Assembly (NCBI GenBank): GCA_947179485.1
Contig: OX359245.1
Span: 37,559,067 to 37,623,066, forward strand
Length of the DNA stretch: 64,000 nt
Direction of reading: 5' to 3'
Origin: Allacma fusca
Taxonomy: Eukaryota; Arthropoda; Collembola; Symphypleona; Sminthuridae
Of the stretch, positions 34,255-44,721 are shown in pieces; within the stretch, counting starts at the first letter, position 1; the number at the start of each line of letters is the position of its first letter. Under the pieces are notes generated by a model, which saw only the letters and a program-made list of their open reading frames with translations, had not been told where the DNA came from and ran no database searches. The translations under genes and the position numbers were made by a program.

Positions 34255-35493
34255 TTATTGGCCGGCTGGTCGGCTCCACTTCAAAGGGCACTGCTCCGTT
34301 TTGTGTCCAACCTTCTTGCAGTAAAAGCATATAGGACGTCCTTGTGGATCGGTATAGATGTGGGCCTTGGTCATCTGCAGCTTGTTTGCGCATTCCTTGA
34401 TGGGATGTCTTTGATGGCAATAGATGCACTTGGCATCTCTTCTCTTGATCTTCTTTCCCCGTCTATTGTCGGGACCATCTTTGCGGAAACCAGACCCGTC
34501 ACCTCGAGGAAAAAACGGCAAAGTGGGATTCCGAAGAAACTTGTCCGGAGCGAATCGTTTCATTCCTGGTGTCACGTCAGGAGGAATCAAGTTGACCTGG
34601 GCTTCTTCGGCGGAAAATTCTGCTCTTGGACGCTTGGCTCTAGGAATAGGGTGAATATGTTTTGCTGAAGTCGGAGTGTATGTGGAAGTAGGTTTTACAG
34701 GAGGATGAGATACGGTAGGAGGGTTTAAATGAGGATTGGTTGTAATTGTAGCTGAGGGAATAGGTGGAGGTTTTACAGGGAGAGGTTTCTTAAAACCCGG
34801 GGTAAGAATGCTATAGGATGAAGGAGGAGGAACTTTATGAGTATCGTATTGGGGAATAATAGGAACAGTAGATATTTTCAAAGGAGGAGGTTTGGGAGTA
34901 TTGAAGCCTGTAGGAATTTGATCAGGAAGTCGGAGATGGACAGTTCCAGAAGACGTTGGGATGGACATCGTTGCCGGAGGAATTTTCGTCGGTGTGGCCA
35001 CACGAAATGGTCTAGTAGCCTTGCGCACGAAACCGAAGCCTTCTGGAATCCTTGGTGGTGGCGATGGAGACCGGATGCGAAGATTCTGCATTTGAATCGC
35101 TGGATTCAAACTTGGATCTTTATAAAAATCCTTTGAGGCAGCCAATTCCTCCAGAGTCCGAATATTCGGAGCATATGGTTCGCCAGTCTTCTCACGCACC
35201 AAGGGAACAATGTCCGTGATAGAATGGAAGCCGTGGGAGTCTCCGGGGCATGAGATCTCCATTGTTGTAGTTAACGACGGAATCTCTTCGGCTCCTCGAG
35301 GTTCGTCATCTTGGGAAGGTGGGAAGACTAATTTAGGACTAGGAATAGTGGATAGAAGTTTAGGAGGGGGTCTAGCAGGAGATCGGAGCAATAACTCTTC
35401 GACGTCATCTGGAATCGGGAAGCTGATGGGAGAACCGATGTCCAGGAGCTCTTCAATCTCTTCAATCAGTATGTTGTTATTGACGTCAGCCAT
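34255..35493 (-). CDS. Third ORF of the Gypsy-type element: Pro-rich protein with two zinc knuckles
   Basis: The 412 codons start at ATG 35493, 18 bases after the pol stop. The N-terminal part is acidic, the centre very rich in Pro, Thr and Ser, and the C-terminal part basic (RRGKKIKRR). It ends with two zinc-knuckle-like motifs: CIYCHQRHPIKEC (about 356-368; C-X2-C-X3-H-X4-C) and CFYCKKVGHKTEQC (389-402; C-X2-C-X4-H-X4-C). No signal peptide or membrane segment is seen, so it is not an envelope protein despite its position after pol. A nucleic-acid-binding role, perhaps supplementing the single knuckle of gag, is an inference. It is presumably made from a spliced or subgenomic RNA or by reinitiation. 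Confidence 0.8.
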   Translation of the reverse strand: MADVNNNILIEEIEELLDIGSPISFPIPDDVEELLLRSPARPPPKLLSTIPSPKLVFPPSQDDEPRGAEEIPSLTTTMEISCPGDSHGFHSITDIVPLVREKTGEPYAPNIRTLEELAASKDFYKDPSLNPAIQMQNLRIRSPSPPPRIPEGFGFVRKATRPFRVATPTKIPPATMSIPTSSGTVHLRLPDQIPTGFNTPKPPPLKISTVPIIPQYDTHKVPPPSSYSILTPGFKKPLPVKPPPIPSATITTNPHLNPPTVSHPPVKPTSTYTPTSAKHIHPIPRAKRPRAEFSAEEAQVNLIPPDVTPGMKRFAPDKFLRNPTLPFFPRGDGSGFRKDGPDNRRGKKIKRRDAKCIYCHQRHPIKECANKLQMTKAHIYTDPQGRPICFYCKKVGHKTEQCPLKWSRPAGQ

Positions 35494-35511
35494 ATCTGAG
35501 AAGTAGTATAA

Positions 35512-38500
35512 TTATTGTAGTATCATAGTGAATAAATTAGATAGACTCTCAACTGTATCAAGTTTCTTCATGGTATGAGTCTCGGGATTACTAGGATCAT
35601 ATCTTACAGGTTTTCTAGTAACCCGAGACGAAGAACGGGAAACAGTTGATAACTTTGAAGAAGTGCTATCTGCACTTGAATCATGAGACGTAGTTTGTAC
35701 AGGAATTGTAACAAGAGGGACACTTTGAGGTTGCGGGATTCTACTAGTGCCAGTAATAGGAGGAGAATTATTAGTTATTGTAATATTACTATTTTCAGGA
35801 ATAGTATCAGGAGTTATATTGCATGGAGAAATTTGTATTGGAGGAGTATTATTACTAGGCGTCTCTGTATTTACTTCGACTACTGTATCATCAGAGGAGG
35901 ACTGTGAAGAATCGGATATGAATTCTTGATAGTCCCTTGTGTACTTAACTGTATTAAACCAGTCTTTATTTAAGTGAGTGTCTGCATCAAACTTAGGAGA
36001 AGTGTAATTAGGATCTTTCTCAACAGGAGTTTGAGAAATGGGAGGTGTACTTTCATAAACGTTAGGGGAAGGATTCTCAACAGGATTAATAGGCGGGATA
36101 TCAGGATTAAGTCCTTCAATCTCTGGGGATAACTCAAATTCTGGATCTCTATATACCTCATTGACTAAGTCTACGTGTTGACCAATAATTTCGGGATGGT
36201 ACTTAGACAAATGATGAACATGAAAAACTCTGCCTATGTTATTGGCAAGGCTGTTTTCCAAGTCAATGAGATAAGTTAGAGGTCCCAGTTTATCCATAAT
36301 TCTGTAAGGGCCATCCCACTTGAGTTTGAAACGAGCTTTTGCTCCAACTAGTCGTTCTCGGCTTTTTACAAGGACTAGTTCGCCTATATTAAACTCTAAG
36401 TGTGGATGGCTCTTGTCGTACTCTAACTTATTGCTAAGTTGGTAACGACAAGTGTTCTCATTAGCTTGTACCCTGTCCTTAAGTAATTGGAACCGTCTAT
36501 CCATTGCGGAAAGATGTTCATTATTGACTGGGTACTTGGATGTAGTAGCTAATGAGGGATCCATACCATACAAAAGACGGAAAGGGGAGAATCCTGTTGT
36601 GGAGTGTTGGGAAATATTGTAGCTTTTGGCTACAATAGGAACTTGTATGTCCCAATCCATACCAGACTTCTGTGTTGACTTGGACAACATGTTCTTAAAA
36701 ACATCATTAGGACGTTCGGCATAAGTATTTGATGCGGGGTGATAGGGAGCTACATGCTTGAGAGTTATTCCTTTATCTGAACAGAAATTCAGGAAATCTG
36801 TTGAGGTAAATGAACCAGCATTGTCACATATAATCTTCTTACAGTGATCGTATCGGGTGAAATACTTGCCTAAGTTAATAATGACTGTATCTGAAGTCAT
36901 ATCCGAAGTAGGGATAGCTTCAATCCATCTGGTAGCGAGATCAACAATAGTTAATAAATATCTATTGTGTCTTCGTGTAATGGGGAGTTCTACAATAAAG
37001 TCAATAGCTATGGTATGGAATGGTTCGAGTGGAGTTAAATTCGTCTGTAACGGCCCTGCCTTCGCGACATGTGGTACGTTCTGGAATTGACATGTCTGGC
37101 AGGCCTGACAGAAACGACGAACATCCTTATACATTCCATACCAATAGAATCGAGAGCGTATAGCAAAGTATGTCTTATGAAATGACAAATGAGATAAATC
37201 ATTTTCATGAACATCCGTGAAAATCTTATGCCTAAGACACTCAGGAATTACGAGTAACCAAAGAGGACCAGTTTCATTATAATTAGCATAATAGAGAATA
37301 TTGTTAATAATGGCGTAATCCTTTGAAAACTTATGAGGAACATCAGGACTTTCAGTTTCATTATATTTAATGGAATCAATAATTGATTTTAACTTATCAT
37401 CCTGTCTCTGGATTTGTTCAAAGGTTTGCTTCTTAGCATTAACCACATATGAAAATAAAGGTTCATGGGACTCTATTTCTTTGGTATCTTGTAGTTCAGG
37501 GTCTGACGTAGGATTAACATTGACGGCTCGTATATGCTCTTGATGCTCAGCTTGTTCTAGTATGGGACGGGAGAGGGCATCAGCGAGTAAATTCTTATGT
37601 CCCGGAATATGGGCAATCGTAAAATTGTAAGGGTACAGGCTAGTAGCCCATCTAGCCAATTTTCCCTTAGGATCGCGTACTTTGAGCAACCATTGAAGGG
37701 AAGCGTGGTCAGTTAGGACGCGAAATTGCTTTCCATGCAGGTAATGATGGAAGTGTTCAATACTTTTGACAATCGACCATGCCTCCTTGTGAGTGATCGA
37801 CCACCTACTTTGTGTTTTATCAAAAGATTTAGAGTAATAAGCTATGATTCCTACTTCATTGTTTATAGTTTGAAGTAATGCGGAACCTATAGCTTCTTGA
37901 CTACTATCCACATATAAATCTAACTGACCATCGGGATGTGGGAACATAAGAATAGGAGCTGACGTGATAGCTAATTTTAAGTTCTCAAAGGATTCCTGTT
38001 CGACATGAGTCCAAACAAATTTAATTCCATTTTCGGTTAGGCGAAATAAAGGTTTTGCTAAAAATGACATATCTTTAATATGTCGACGGAAGAATCCAAT
38101 GATACCCAAAATACGGCGAATCTGTTTAACATTCTTAGGTGGTTTTAAATCCAAGATAGCCTGAATACGGTCTTGTTTAATACGTATGCCATCTTTGGAA
38201 ATAACATGACCTAAGAAGTCTAGCTCCTCAAAACCAAATGAACATTTCCTTGGTTGCAGTTTGTAGTTTCTCTGGGCGCACCTAGCTAGGAAATTATCAA
38301 GTCTATCTAGCATCTCTTCAAATGTGCGACCAAAGAATCCTGCATCATCAACGTAACTAGCTAACCAAGGATAATGGACCTTTGGAAAGATCTGCCTAAA
38401 TGCGTGCTGAAAGCAAGGACCTGAGTTTTTCCAGCCAAATGGAGCTCTCGTAGGCCTTAACAATTCGTCGTTAGTGACGATAGCCAATACATCGCGAGAG

Positions 38501-40119
38501 TCTTCCTCGATCTCAACTTGACGGAAAGCGTCCCTACCATCAGCAGTGCAGAAAAAGGCAGCGCCAGCAAAAGAATCTAGTTGTTCTTGTAAATTGTCAG
38601 CAGGGAATGGAAAGAATTGACATTTTAAATTGACCTTTCGTAGGTCATATACAACTCTAGGGGGTCCATTCTTACGGGGAACAACTAATACGGGGGAACT
38701 ATATGGTCCAGTGCAAGGTTCTAACCAGCCTAACTTTTTCTCTCGCTCAACATGGTCTCGAATAACTTGTTTGTTGAGTGGAGAATTTCGGTAAGGGGTA
38801 GACTGTACTGGACTATCATCGATTAATTCGACTTTACAAGAAATATTACGACCATTGTCATCTGTAATTATACCTATGTCCTCATCCTTCCAAGAAAAAG
38901 CAGTGGGATGTTTTCTTATTATGTGTATAATACTATCCCTCTGTTGCTGGGTTAGAGAAGGACCTAGATTAAATTGTGCAATTTGATCGTCTGTTAAATG
39001 GGGTACATGTACTCTACTAATGTTACGAAGGTTCACATTGTTTTGCTCGAGGGGTTCACAATTAGCTATGTGACTGCAAGGTTTCAGTGTTATAGGCTCA
39101 TTACTAAGATTTGAAACATAAATAAATCCTTGACCATGAATAGCATTAACAATACTAGAAGTCTGAATTAACCCATCTGTATAGAATAAGTATTTATTAG
39201 CCCATACCACTGTGTCTCCAGTATACTGTGTATTAAAGAAAATCTTTATACGTCGAGCCCCTTGTGGTGGAATCTGGTAGGGTCGATTGGTTCTACAACG
39301 TGTAGGGAAACGAGGAAGAGGGGCTGAACCAGGTTTTTGGGCCTTCAAGGTTTTAAAGACATGCATTGTGTCTGTACTCATAGATTGTGAGGAAACATGC
39401 GATTTAATAGTGCAAGAGGATTTTGTACTAGATGGAGCTTTAACAAAGAATTTAGACTGTGATTTACAAGTAGGGGTAGTAACATGGGAAATAGATTTTA
39501 AACATTGAAAAATATTCTTAGGTAAATACACAGTACCCTTATAGCAATCAATGTGAGCCTTAATACTTCGTAAAATATCTAGACCGATGACCATTTCAGA
39601 AGAAAGATTATCAAGGATATAGAATATCCATTCATAATGTCCGGCGCTCCGCGCGGAAACCCGTATTTTGATATAATGGTAAATAACTATACTTGAATGA
39701 GGTTTATCTACGGAGAGGGTAACATAGATAGGTTTAGAACAATCATGTAGAGTATAAGAGGAAGGAATCTTCTCTAATAAGGAGGGGTGAATACAGGAAA
39801 TGGATGCGCCTGTATCAACAAGCGCAGTGAGTTTGTAGGGGTTCTTCCCTAAAATAGAAATATCCCATAATAAATCTGTTTTATTGTTTAGTGCTCTAAG
39901 GGGACCAATACAATAATTAGGTAATAACTCTGATTTTAGAGTTGACAGGAGTTGAGTCTTAATACTAGAAGGATTATGTGAAACTGAAGAAGGGTTATTT
40001 ATTGACAATATAGAAAATCTATTAGAAGTAGAAATATCTGAGATTATAGATTGATTATCTATAGCAATAGTAGGTTTAGAAAACTTAGTAGATTTCTGTT
40101 TAGGTGTCACCTCCCGCAA
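35512..40119 (-). CDS. pol: Pol polyprotein of the Gypsy-type element
   Basis: The 1,535-codon frame contains an aspartic protease (LVDTGAS, about residue 100), reverse transcriptase (about 460-645, active site YVDD at 589-592, upstream Asp in TADGRDAF) and RNase H (YVDSS, HKEAW, LTDHAS, LADALSR, 736-850). The integrase has a zinc-binding H-H-C-C module (971-1010) and a catalytic triad D1040, D1099, E1135 with D,D-35-E spacing, followed by a GPY/F-type module (KLKWDGPY). A Ser/Thr/Pro-rich tail of about 250 residues ends it; no chromodomain is recognised. The order PR-RT-RH-IN is that of Gypsy (Metaviridae). The frame is shifted by -1 relative to gag and is open upstream across the gag stop; the first in-frame codon quoted here is not an ATG, so a gag-pol fusion by -1 frameshifting is likely. 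Confidence 0.93.
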   Translation of the reverse strand: MREVTPKQKSTKFSKPTIAIDNQSIISDISTSNRFSILSINNPSSVSHNPSSIKTQLLSTLKSELLPNYCIGPLRALNNKTDLLWDISILGKNPYKLTALVDTGASISCIHPSLLEKIPSSYTLHDCSKPIYVTLSVDKPHSSIVIYHYIKIRVSARSAGHYEWIFYILDNLSSEMVIGLDILRSIKAHIDCYKGTVYLPKNIFQCLKSISHVTTPTCKSQSKFFVKAPSSTKSSCTIKSHVSSQSMSTDTMHVFKTLKAQKPGSAPLPRFPTRCRTNRPYQIPPQGARRIKIFFNTQYTGDTVVWANKYLFYTDGLIQTSSIVNAIHGQGFIYVSNLSNEPITLKPCSHIANCEPLEQNNVNLRNISRVHVPHLTDDQIAQFNLGPSLTQQQRDSIIHIIRKHPTAFSWKDEDIGIITDDNGRNISCKVELIDDSPVQSTPYRNSPLNKQVIRDHVEREKKLGWLEPCTGPYSSPVLVVPRKNGPPRVVYDLRKVNLKCQFFPFPADNLQEQLDSFAGAAFFCTADGRDAFRQVEIEEDSRDVLAIVTNDELLRPTRAPFGWKNSGPCFQHAFRQIFPKVHYPWLASYVDDAGFFGRTFEEMLDRLDNFLARCAQRNYKLQPRKCSFGFEELDFLGHVISKDGIRIKQDRIQAILDLKPPKNVKQIRRILGIIGFFRRHIKDMSFLAKPLFRLTENGIKFVWTHVEQESFENLKLAITSAPILMFPHPDGQLDLYVDSSQEAIGSALLQTINNEVGIIAYYSKSFDKTQSRWSITHKEAWSIVKSIEHFHHYLHGKQFRVLTDHASLQWLLKVRDPKGKLARWATSLYPYNFTIAHIPGHKNLLADALSRPILEQAEHQEHIRAVNVNPTSDPELQDTKEIESHEPLFSYVVNAKKQTFEQIQRQDDKLKSIIDSIKYNETESPDVPHKFSKDYAIINNILYYANYNETGPLWLLVIPECLRHKIFTDVHENDLSHLSFHKTYFAIRSRFYWYGMYKDVRRFCQACQTCQFQNVPHVAKAGPLQTNLTPLEPFHTIAIDFIVELPITRRHNRYLLTIVDLATRWIEAIPTSDMTSDTVIINLGKYFTRYDHCKKIICDNAGSFTSTDFLNFCSDKGITLKHVAPYHPASNTYAERPNDVFKNMLSKSTQKSGMDWDIQVPIVAKSYNISQHSTTGFSPFRLLYGMDPSLATTSKYPVNNEHLSAMDRRFQLLKDRVQANENTCRYQLSNKLEYDKSHPHLEFNIGELVLVKSRERLVGAKARFKLKWDGPYRIMDKLGPLTYLIDLENSLANNIGRVFHVHHLSKYHPEIIGQHVDLVNEVYRDPEFELSPEIEGLNPDIPPINPVENPSPNVYESTPPISQTPVEKDPNYTSPKFDADTHLNKDWFNTVKYTRDYQEFISDSSQSSSDDTVVEVNTETPSNNTPPIQISPCNITPDTIPENSNITITNNSPPITGTSRIPQPQSVPLVTIPVQTTSHDSSADSTSSKLSTVSRSSSRVTRKPVRYDPSNPETHTMKKLDTVESLSNLFTMILQ

Positions 40120-40127
40120 GGGACACC

Positions 40128-41039
40128 TTAACAGTTTTCCGGAGGGGTAATAGAGATCTTAGGGGCAGGTCTTTCAGGTAAAGGGATCCCCTGAGCCTTC
40201 ATTAGTTTCCAGCATCTGTGGACTCTATGATTTTCCCGCTTGCATTCATAGCATAGGGGTTTACCGTTCGAGGATACACACGCAGCCTTATGTTCAGCGG
40301 AGTAATTGGGGATAACTAATTTCTTAGTTGATCCCATAGCTCGAACCGAAGACTGAGTGTGGTTGTTCATGGAAGATGACATAGAGGGGGTTTGTCGCGC
40401 TAAATGGGGATTAACGTGCACATGACGAGTAAGGTTAGAAAAGAAACTGTCTATAGTTGTGCACCCTGATGTTACGTGTGCTCGTAGATTTTCAGGGAGC
40501 CCACGTAACAAATTCGTGACCTTATCGTACTCCGTCATGTGCGCGTTAATTCGAGACATGCAATCGACTACGTTAGCTACGTATGCCATTGGATCATCAC
40601 CGAAGTTGTACTTTAAACTTTTGAGTTCTGCGGCTGCTCGCTCTTTAATATTGTCAGCAGAGAAAAAATTAGAAATGGCGGTGATGAGCAATTGCCATGC
40701 GTAGTTCCCGTAATTAGGGATGTCTTGAGTTGGGGCCCGTGCGGCAAGATTGATATACTGGGTTTTGTGGGATTTCCACCAAACTGCGGGAGTACCGGAT
40801 AAAAAACGGTCTAAATTGTTGACCTTCCATTGGTCATCGAGGCCGTAATTTGTGCATTCAGCATTGAATTGCACAAGCCAATCCCTGACATTACTACTAC
40901 CATCATACTTCCGAAATGTTTGAAGCATGTGATACATGCGAGAGGGATCATTAACGGGGGCAGCGTTATTGGGAATGGGATTTGCCGTAAAATACTGCGC
41001 AATCGCAGCGGCGATCTGATTGATCTGATCCTGATCCAT
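40128..41039 (-). CDS. gag: Gag protein of the Gypsy-type element
   Basis: The 303 codons start at ATG 41039 (MDQDQINQIAAAIAQYF); the frame is open 15 codons further upstream, but this ATG is better placed. A capsid-like helical region includes FRKYDGSSNVRDWLVQFN and a WW pair, typical of retrotransposon gag. Near the C-terminus one zinc knuckle, CYECKRENHRVHRC (about 263-276), has C-X2-C-X4-H-X4-C spacing. The stop at 40128-40130 is preceded by GGAAAAC and followed by a stem GGTGTC/GACACC, a possible -1 frameshift signal into pol. Confidence 0.9.
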   Translation of the reverse strand: MDQDQINQIAAAIAQYFTANPIPNNAAPVNDPSRMYHMLQTFRKYDGSSNVRDWLVQFNAECTNYGLDDQWKVNNLDRFLSGTPAVWWKSHKTQYINLAARAPTQDIPNYGNYAWQLLITAISNFFSADNIKERAAAELKSLKYNFGDDPMAYVANVVDCMSRINAHMTEYDKVTNLLRGLPENLRAHVTSGCTTIDSFFSNLTRHVHVNPHLARQTPSMSSSMNNHTQSSVRAMGSTKKLVIPNYSAEHKAACVSSNGKPLCYECKRENHRVHRCWKLMKAQGIPLPERPAPKISITPPENC

Positions 41040-41448
41040 CTCGAAGGACCAAAAACAATTTAATTCGTTAAGTGTTATATACAAGGGAAATGATGCTCTA
41101 AACCATTACGGGTAACGTAGGTAGTGAATATGGGGCGAGTCTGGTACAGAAAATAAGTATGGAAAATTACGGTATCAATTGATGACTCGTAATGAAAAAT
41201 GTAAGTTGAATGATTATTTAATCGACCTGAGATTATTGATCGGGAAGTGGGGCGGAAATTACAACAGTGGGGGTATTTTCGGATAACGGTATCAAAATCA
41301 AGAAACATGAGGTGCTTGTTGTGAGAGGGTTTGGAATTGTTTGGCGACTGACACACTCTTAAATAAATTTGAAAAGATATTAATAATTAATTCAAATACG
41401 AGATAACCCTAATGAAATTAAATTGCCGGAAAAGATCGGCGCCTTATA

Positions 41449-42658
41449 TGTGAGGGTGCATAAGTTTAATTCAAAGGGTTATTAAAAATGGATACGTTTA
41501 ATTTAATTTGATTGATCAAAATAAACTTGAATTTAATTAATTTAATTAATTGGAGTGGTAGAGCAAAATGAAAATGAACTTTGGATTTAATTATTTAATT
41601 TATTGGAGTGGTAGAGCAAGGGTTGTTGTAATTTAAATTTCACAAAAGGGGTTCTCAAAATTATCGGGAGTAGGTAGAGCAAAATTCAAACTGGCATAGT
41701 AACAGGTTGGGGACTTAGGAAATAATCCAGCGCTCCGCGCGGAAATATGTGCATTGCCCGGAAATACTTAATTTTTATTTATAATAATTTAGCCTGAGCT
41801 ATTGCTCGGAAAACTACTCTTTTATAAAAATTTCCCAGGGCAAATGCACATCTAATATTTTTAGGGAAGAGGGTAGGCAAAAATAATTAGGGTAGGGTAG
41901 ATGCCCACGCCTGCCAGACCCGGCTTTTTACTAAATAAAAAATAAAAATCCCAAAATATTTCAAAAAACTTACTTAAAGGTCCCAAAAAATCACCTTATG
42001 TAGCACGGGAAGGTCCTAATAAAAATTATCCCAAAACCAAAAACAATTTCAAAAAAAAACTTTCAAAATTTTAAATTTTAATTTTAAGACAAAAAAAAAT
42101 CACAACTGCAATAAATAATGCCAAAGAAACCAAGCTGCCAAGTTTTTAAACTTGGCGCTGGATGGTCTGGGTAGGCAGGGATTGGTGGTTAGGTTTGGGT
42201 TAAGGTCTGGTGGTTTAGGAAGCGGGAAGAGGTATAAATTACCTAAGAAAAACCGTCCTTTCGGTCGGAAATCCAGGAGAGTTCTCCGGAAGCAAGACCC
42301 AGAGGTGAAGACCTCGGAACCAACCGCTAAGGCAGTGGATTACTGAATGTCCTTTCTGTGGAAATCCCTTCCCCTTTTATACTTTTTAAGGGTCCAGGAT
42401 TTCCACAGGAGGAACATAAGGTGAGTATTTTACATTTATTTTATTTTTAGCTTCTAAGTAGGTTAGGATTAGGTTAAGGTAAGAACTGAGAAAATGTAAA
42501 CAATGAGTTTACATTTTCTCCCTAATCCTTTTATTTTAATTTTTTATTTCAGGACTGGGGGAAAGTTGCAGGAGTCCTCAATATCATCAGGGGAAAGTGT
42601 GTTTGTGTGAAAGTGACAGTGAAAGTGACGGTTTTTTTTGTCAGTTTCCACACTGACA
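41449..42658 (-). repeat. 5' LTR of the Gypsy-type element
   Basis: The LTR is 1,210 bp and is the promoter LTR, given the minus-strand genes. It shows the same three GGAGTGGTAGAGCAA-like motifs (41552-41566, 41605-41619, 41666-41682) and GC palindrome as the other LTR. The untranslated leader (41040-41448) separates it from gag. Confidence 0.95.
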
Positions 42659-43589
42659 CTAAAGAATCCCTTGAAGTAATTCTACGTGCTGTTGTATGAT
42701 ACATAAAGTTTTTTCATTGCACTATAAGGACACCATTCTTGTAATTCCATTAGAAATAATCGCATTTTGAAATGCAGTCCTAAAACACTGGAACTTTGAA
42801 CAAATCCTCAATTAATGAATTCGTGGTAGTTAAAATGTCTAACAAATTGTTACAATTATTTTTGGCAATAATTGCTTACTTTACATTATTTGGAATATTT
42901 TGAAAGTGATTTCTTCTTGAGATTCCCAAACTTCGAACGAATTCTTGAGATGTTTAATATCCATATTCAATACGTAAACCTTTCACTTGCCTTTCACTCA
43001 ACATGATAATTTTTACCACATAATTCCTCAACAGCTCCAGTCATTCCTTCGGATGTTTTAGCAGGTAATAGCAATTTGAATGCTTTTATAGAACGTTTTT
43101 ATTCAGACTATTAACTGAAATTTTTTCCGTCTCAGATATTGAACGATTCAAAAAACAAGTGTGATTTGAATGATTTTTGACCCCTATTTTTAAAAAATGT
43201 TTTATTCCATACACAATATAGTTTTTATTAATTAGATGCTTAATTGAGGAACGACGACATTTTAAAATAATTTTTTAAATATTTAAGTTTTCTACATGAA
43301 AAGGATTTCCAACTGACTAATTGTTGTAATTTAAATAAGGTTTTAATAGACACTCAATTCTTTTGTGATTAAAGGATGAAGTTAAACAGTAACATTTATT
43401 TCAGAATTTATTCAGCTGGTTAATTTGAAATGTTTTACAAATGTAATTAAAATTGTAGGCCGGAGACGTCGACGAAACGGAGTAACTATCATTAAGACGA
43501 CAGGCTTCCCGAGCGCCCTCTGGCACTGTACATCAGCCAATCAGAAGATCAGCAGCTTCGCGGAATTTTACTGGCCCAATTGGCATTAA

Positions 43590-44721
43590 GCACTTCAGCA
43601 AAAATAGAAGAACTGCAATTCCTCGCCTTGTTGCCTCAAAATTCTTCTTTACAAATTATTCTCTCTTACAATTATTGATGTGTGTAATTGCTCAGAAGAG
43701 TTAATTGAAATCCTAGTCTCCATGCTCTGCTATAAGCATTGCGCATAAAAATTGATTCAACAGTAATTTTTCATGTATCACTTGTATCTTAAAATTATTT
43801 TATGAGGGTATGTTTATATAATTTGTTTTCATGTACATATGTTGAAATCCAAGAATTAATTCAAATAGGAATTGATTCTGCACCGGTTGATCTGATTCTG
43901 CTCGGGAAACAAACGATGTAAATGCTCTGGAGTAAGAACGTGCTGGAAATGGACTTCCGTATTTGAATTTACGTTTCAGGCTTCCAGTAAAACCTCTCTG
44001 TAGTGATCGTCACAACATGGATTATTATTACTGCTTTAATATGTATGTATATGCTTTAAAGAGACTGCTTACCATTCAAACTATACGCTAAAATAATATG
44101 CCCATTTAATAGCATCGCTATTGCATTACATTTCACATTTAGAAAATTTTGTCACCCCTAGGTTTTCCTGTGTAATTTTTCCATATTCTCAAATGGTCTA
44201 AATTCAGATGTTATCAAGTAGGTTCATTGGGTACAAACCGTCTATGCATTGTAATGAAACTCGTAGAACGTATTCCTTTTCAAAGCGAATGCAATCACAG
44301 GAGTTATAACTGAGGAAAATTCTAATGCACTTTAACATTCCTTGATGTTCTGTATAGCATTCACTGACCTGTTCCCGTCCTCTATCCCATACGTGCAGGA
44401 AACCCTGACCTGTTGTAAATGTGTATACTTATTATAAATACTTCAGGTCAGGCTTTATCAAGTCAATTTGGTTGTCAATAGTTCCGAGAGTCAATTATCC
44501 CAAGCTAAAGTCTGTGTATCTTCCTCTCAGCAATACCGAAGATTTCTTAGCTTTTTTTCTAAAGATCCAGTAATTCAGCTCCAGTTAGGATTTAGAATTC
44601 GACTGGAATAGTTCAATTGTAGCTTCAGTTAGGTTTATTTTTGAACCAAGGGTACACAATAGGAACAGTATCTTTGCTGCTTTTATTTTCAAAGTTAAAT
44701 TTTCAGTAGCAATCAGCCGAA
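43590..44721. other. Spacer between loci f and g
   Basis: The conserved 3' flank of locus f jumps near 43860 to the late part of the standard spacer, so the TATA-like block is deleted here. The block 43865-44300 is almost identical to 59870-60280 upstream of locus j. The 5' flank and a 3' splice site (TTTTCAG, 44700-44706) precede the locus g ATG. No exon is seen. Confidence 0.55.

Larger units (their letters stand above)
32706..42658 (-). mobile_element. Full-length Gypsy-type LTR retrotransposon
   Basis: The element is 9,953 bp, with LTRs at 32706-33916 and 41449-42658 that start TGTGAGGG and end CACTGACA in plus-strand reading. It is flanked by a 5-bp duplication, CTAAA (32701-32705 and 42659-42663). 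Transcription is on the minus strand: 5' LTR on the right, then gag, pol, a third ORF, polypurine tract and the left (3') LTR. The homologous intron of locus j near 61945-61985 lacks it and shows the empty site. The LTRs appear identical except for one T in a homopolymer, so insertion is very recent. A primer-binding site is not obvious; GGCGCC follows five bases after the 5' LTR. All three frames are intact, so it may be active. Confidence 0.95.
31075..43589 (+). pseudogene. Locus f: family gene broken by frameshifts and a retrotransposon
   Basis: The leader (31075-31257) has a 2-base insertion near 31087 that shifts the ATG frame into a TGA. Downstream the leader frame is still open (VKREGVHNVRSP). 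P2 (31492-31521; RYVRHATPP) has good splice sites. The next intron holds the Gypsy-type element (32706-42658). Then come P7 43035-43064 (PVIPSDVLA) and the terminal exon from 43459. There an extra A in the Arg-codon run shifts the frame, so the tail RRRRR continues as an unrelated 37-residue sequence to TAA at 43587-43589. P3 to P6 were not found. Two independent lesions mark it as a pseudogene; the partner locus i is also broken. Confidence 0.7.

Noticed and set aside
34255-35493. Reading the third retrotransposon ORF as an envelope gene
   Set aside because: No signal peptide, membrane segment or glycoprotein-like region is visible; it ends in two zinc knuckles.
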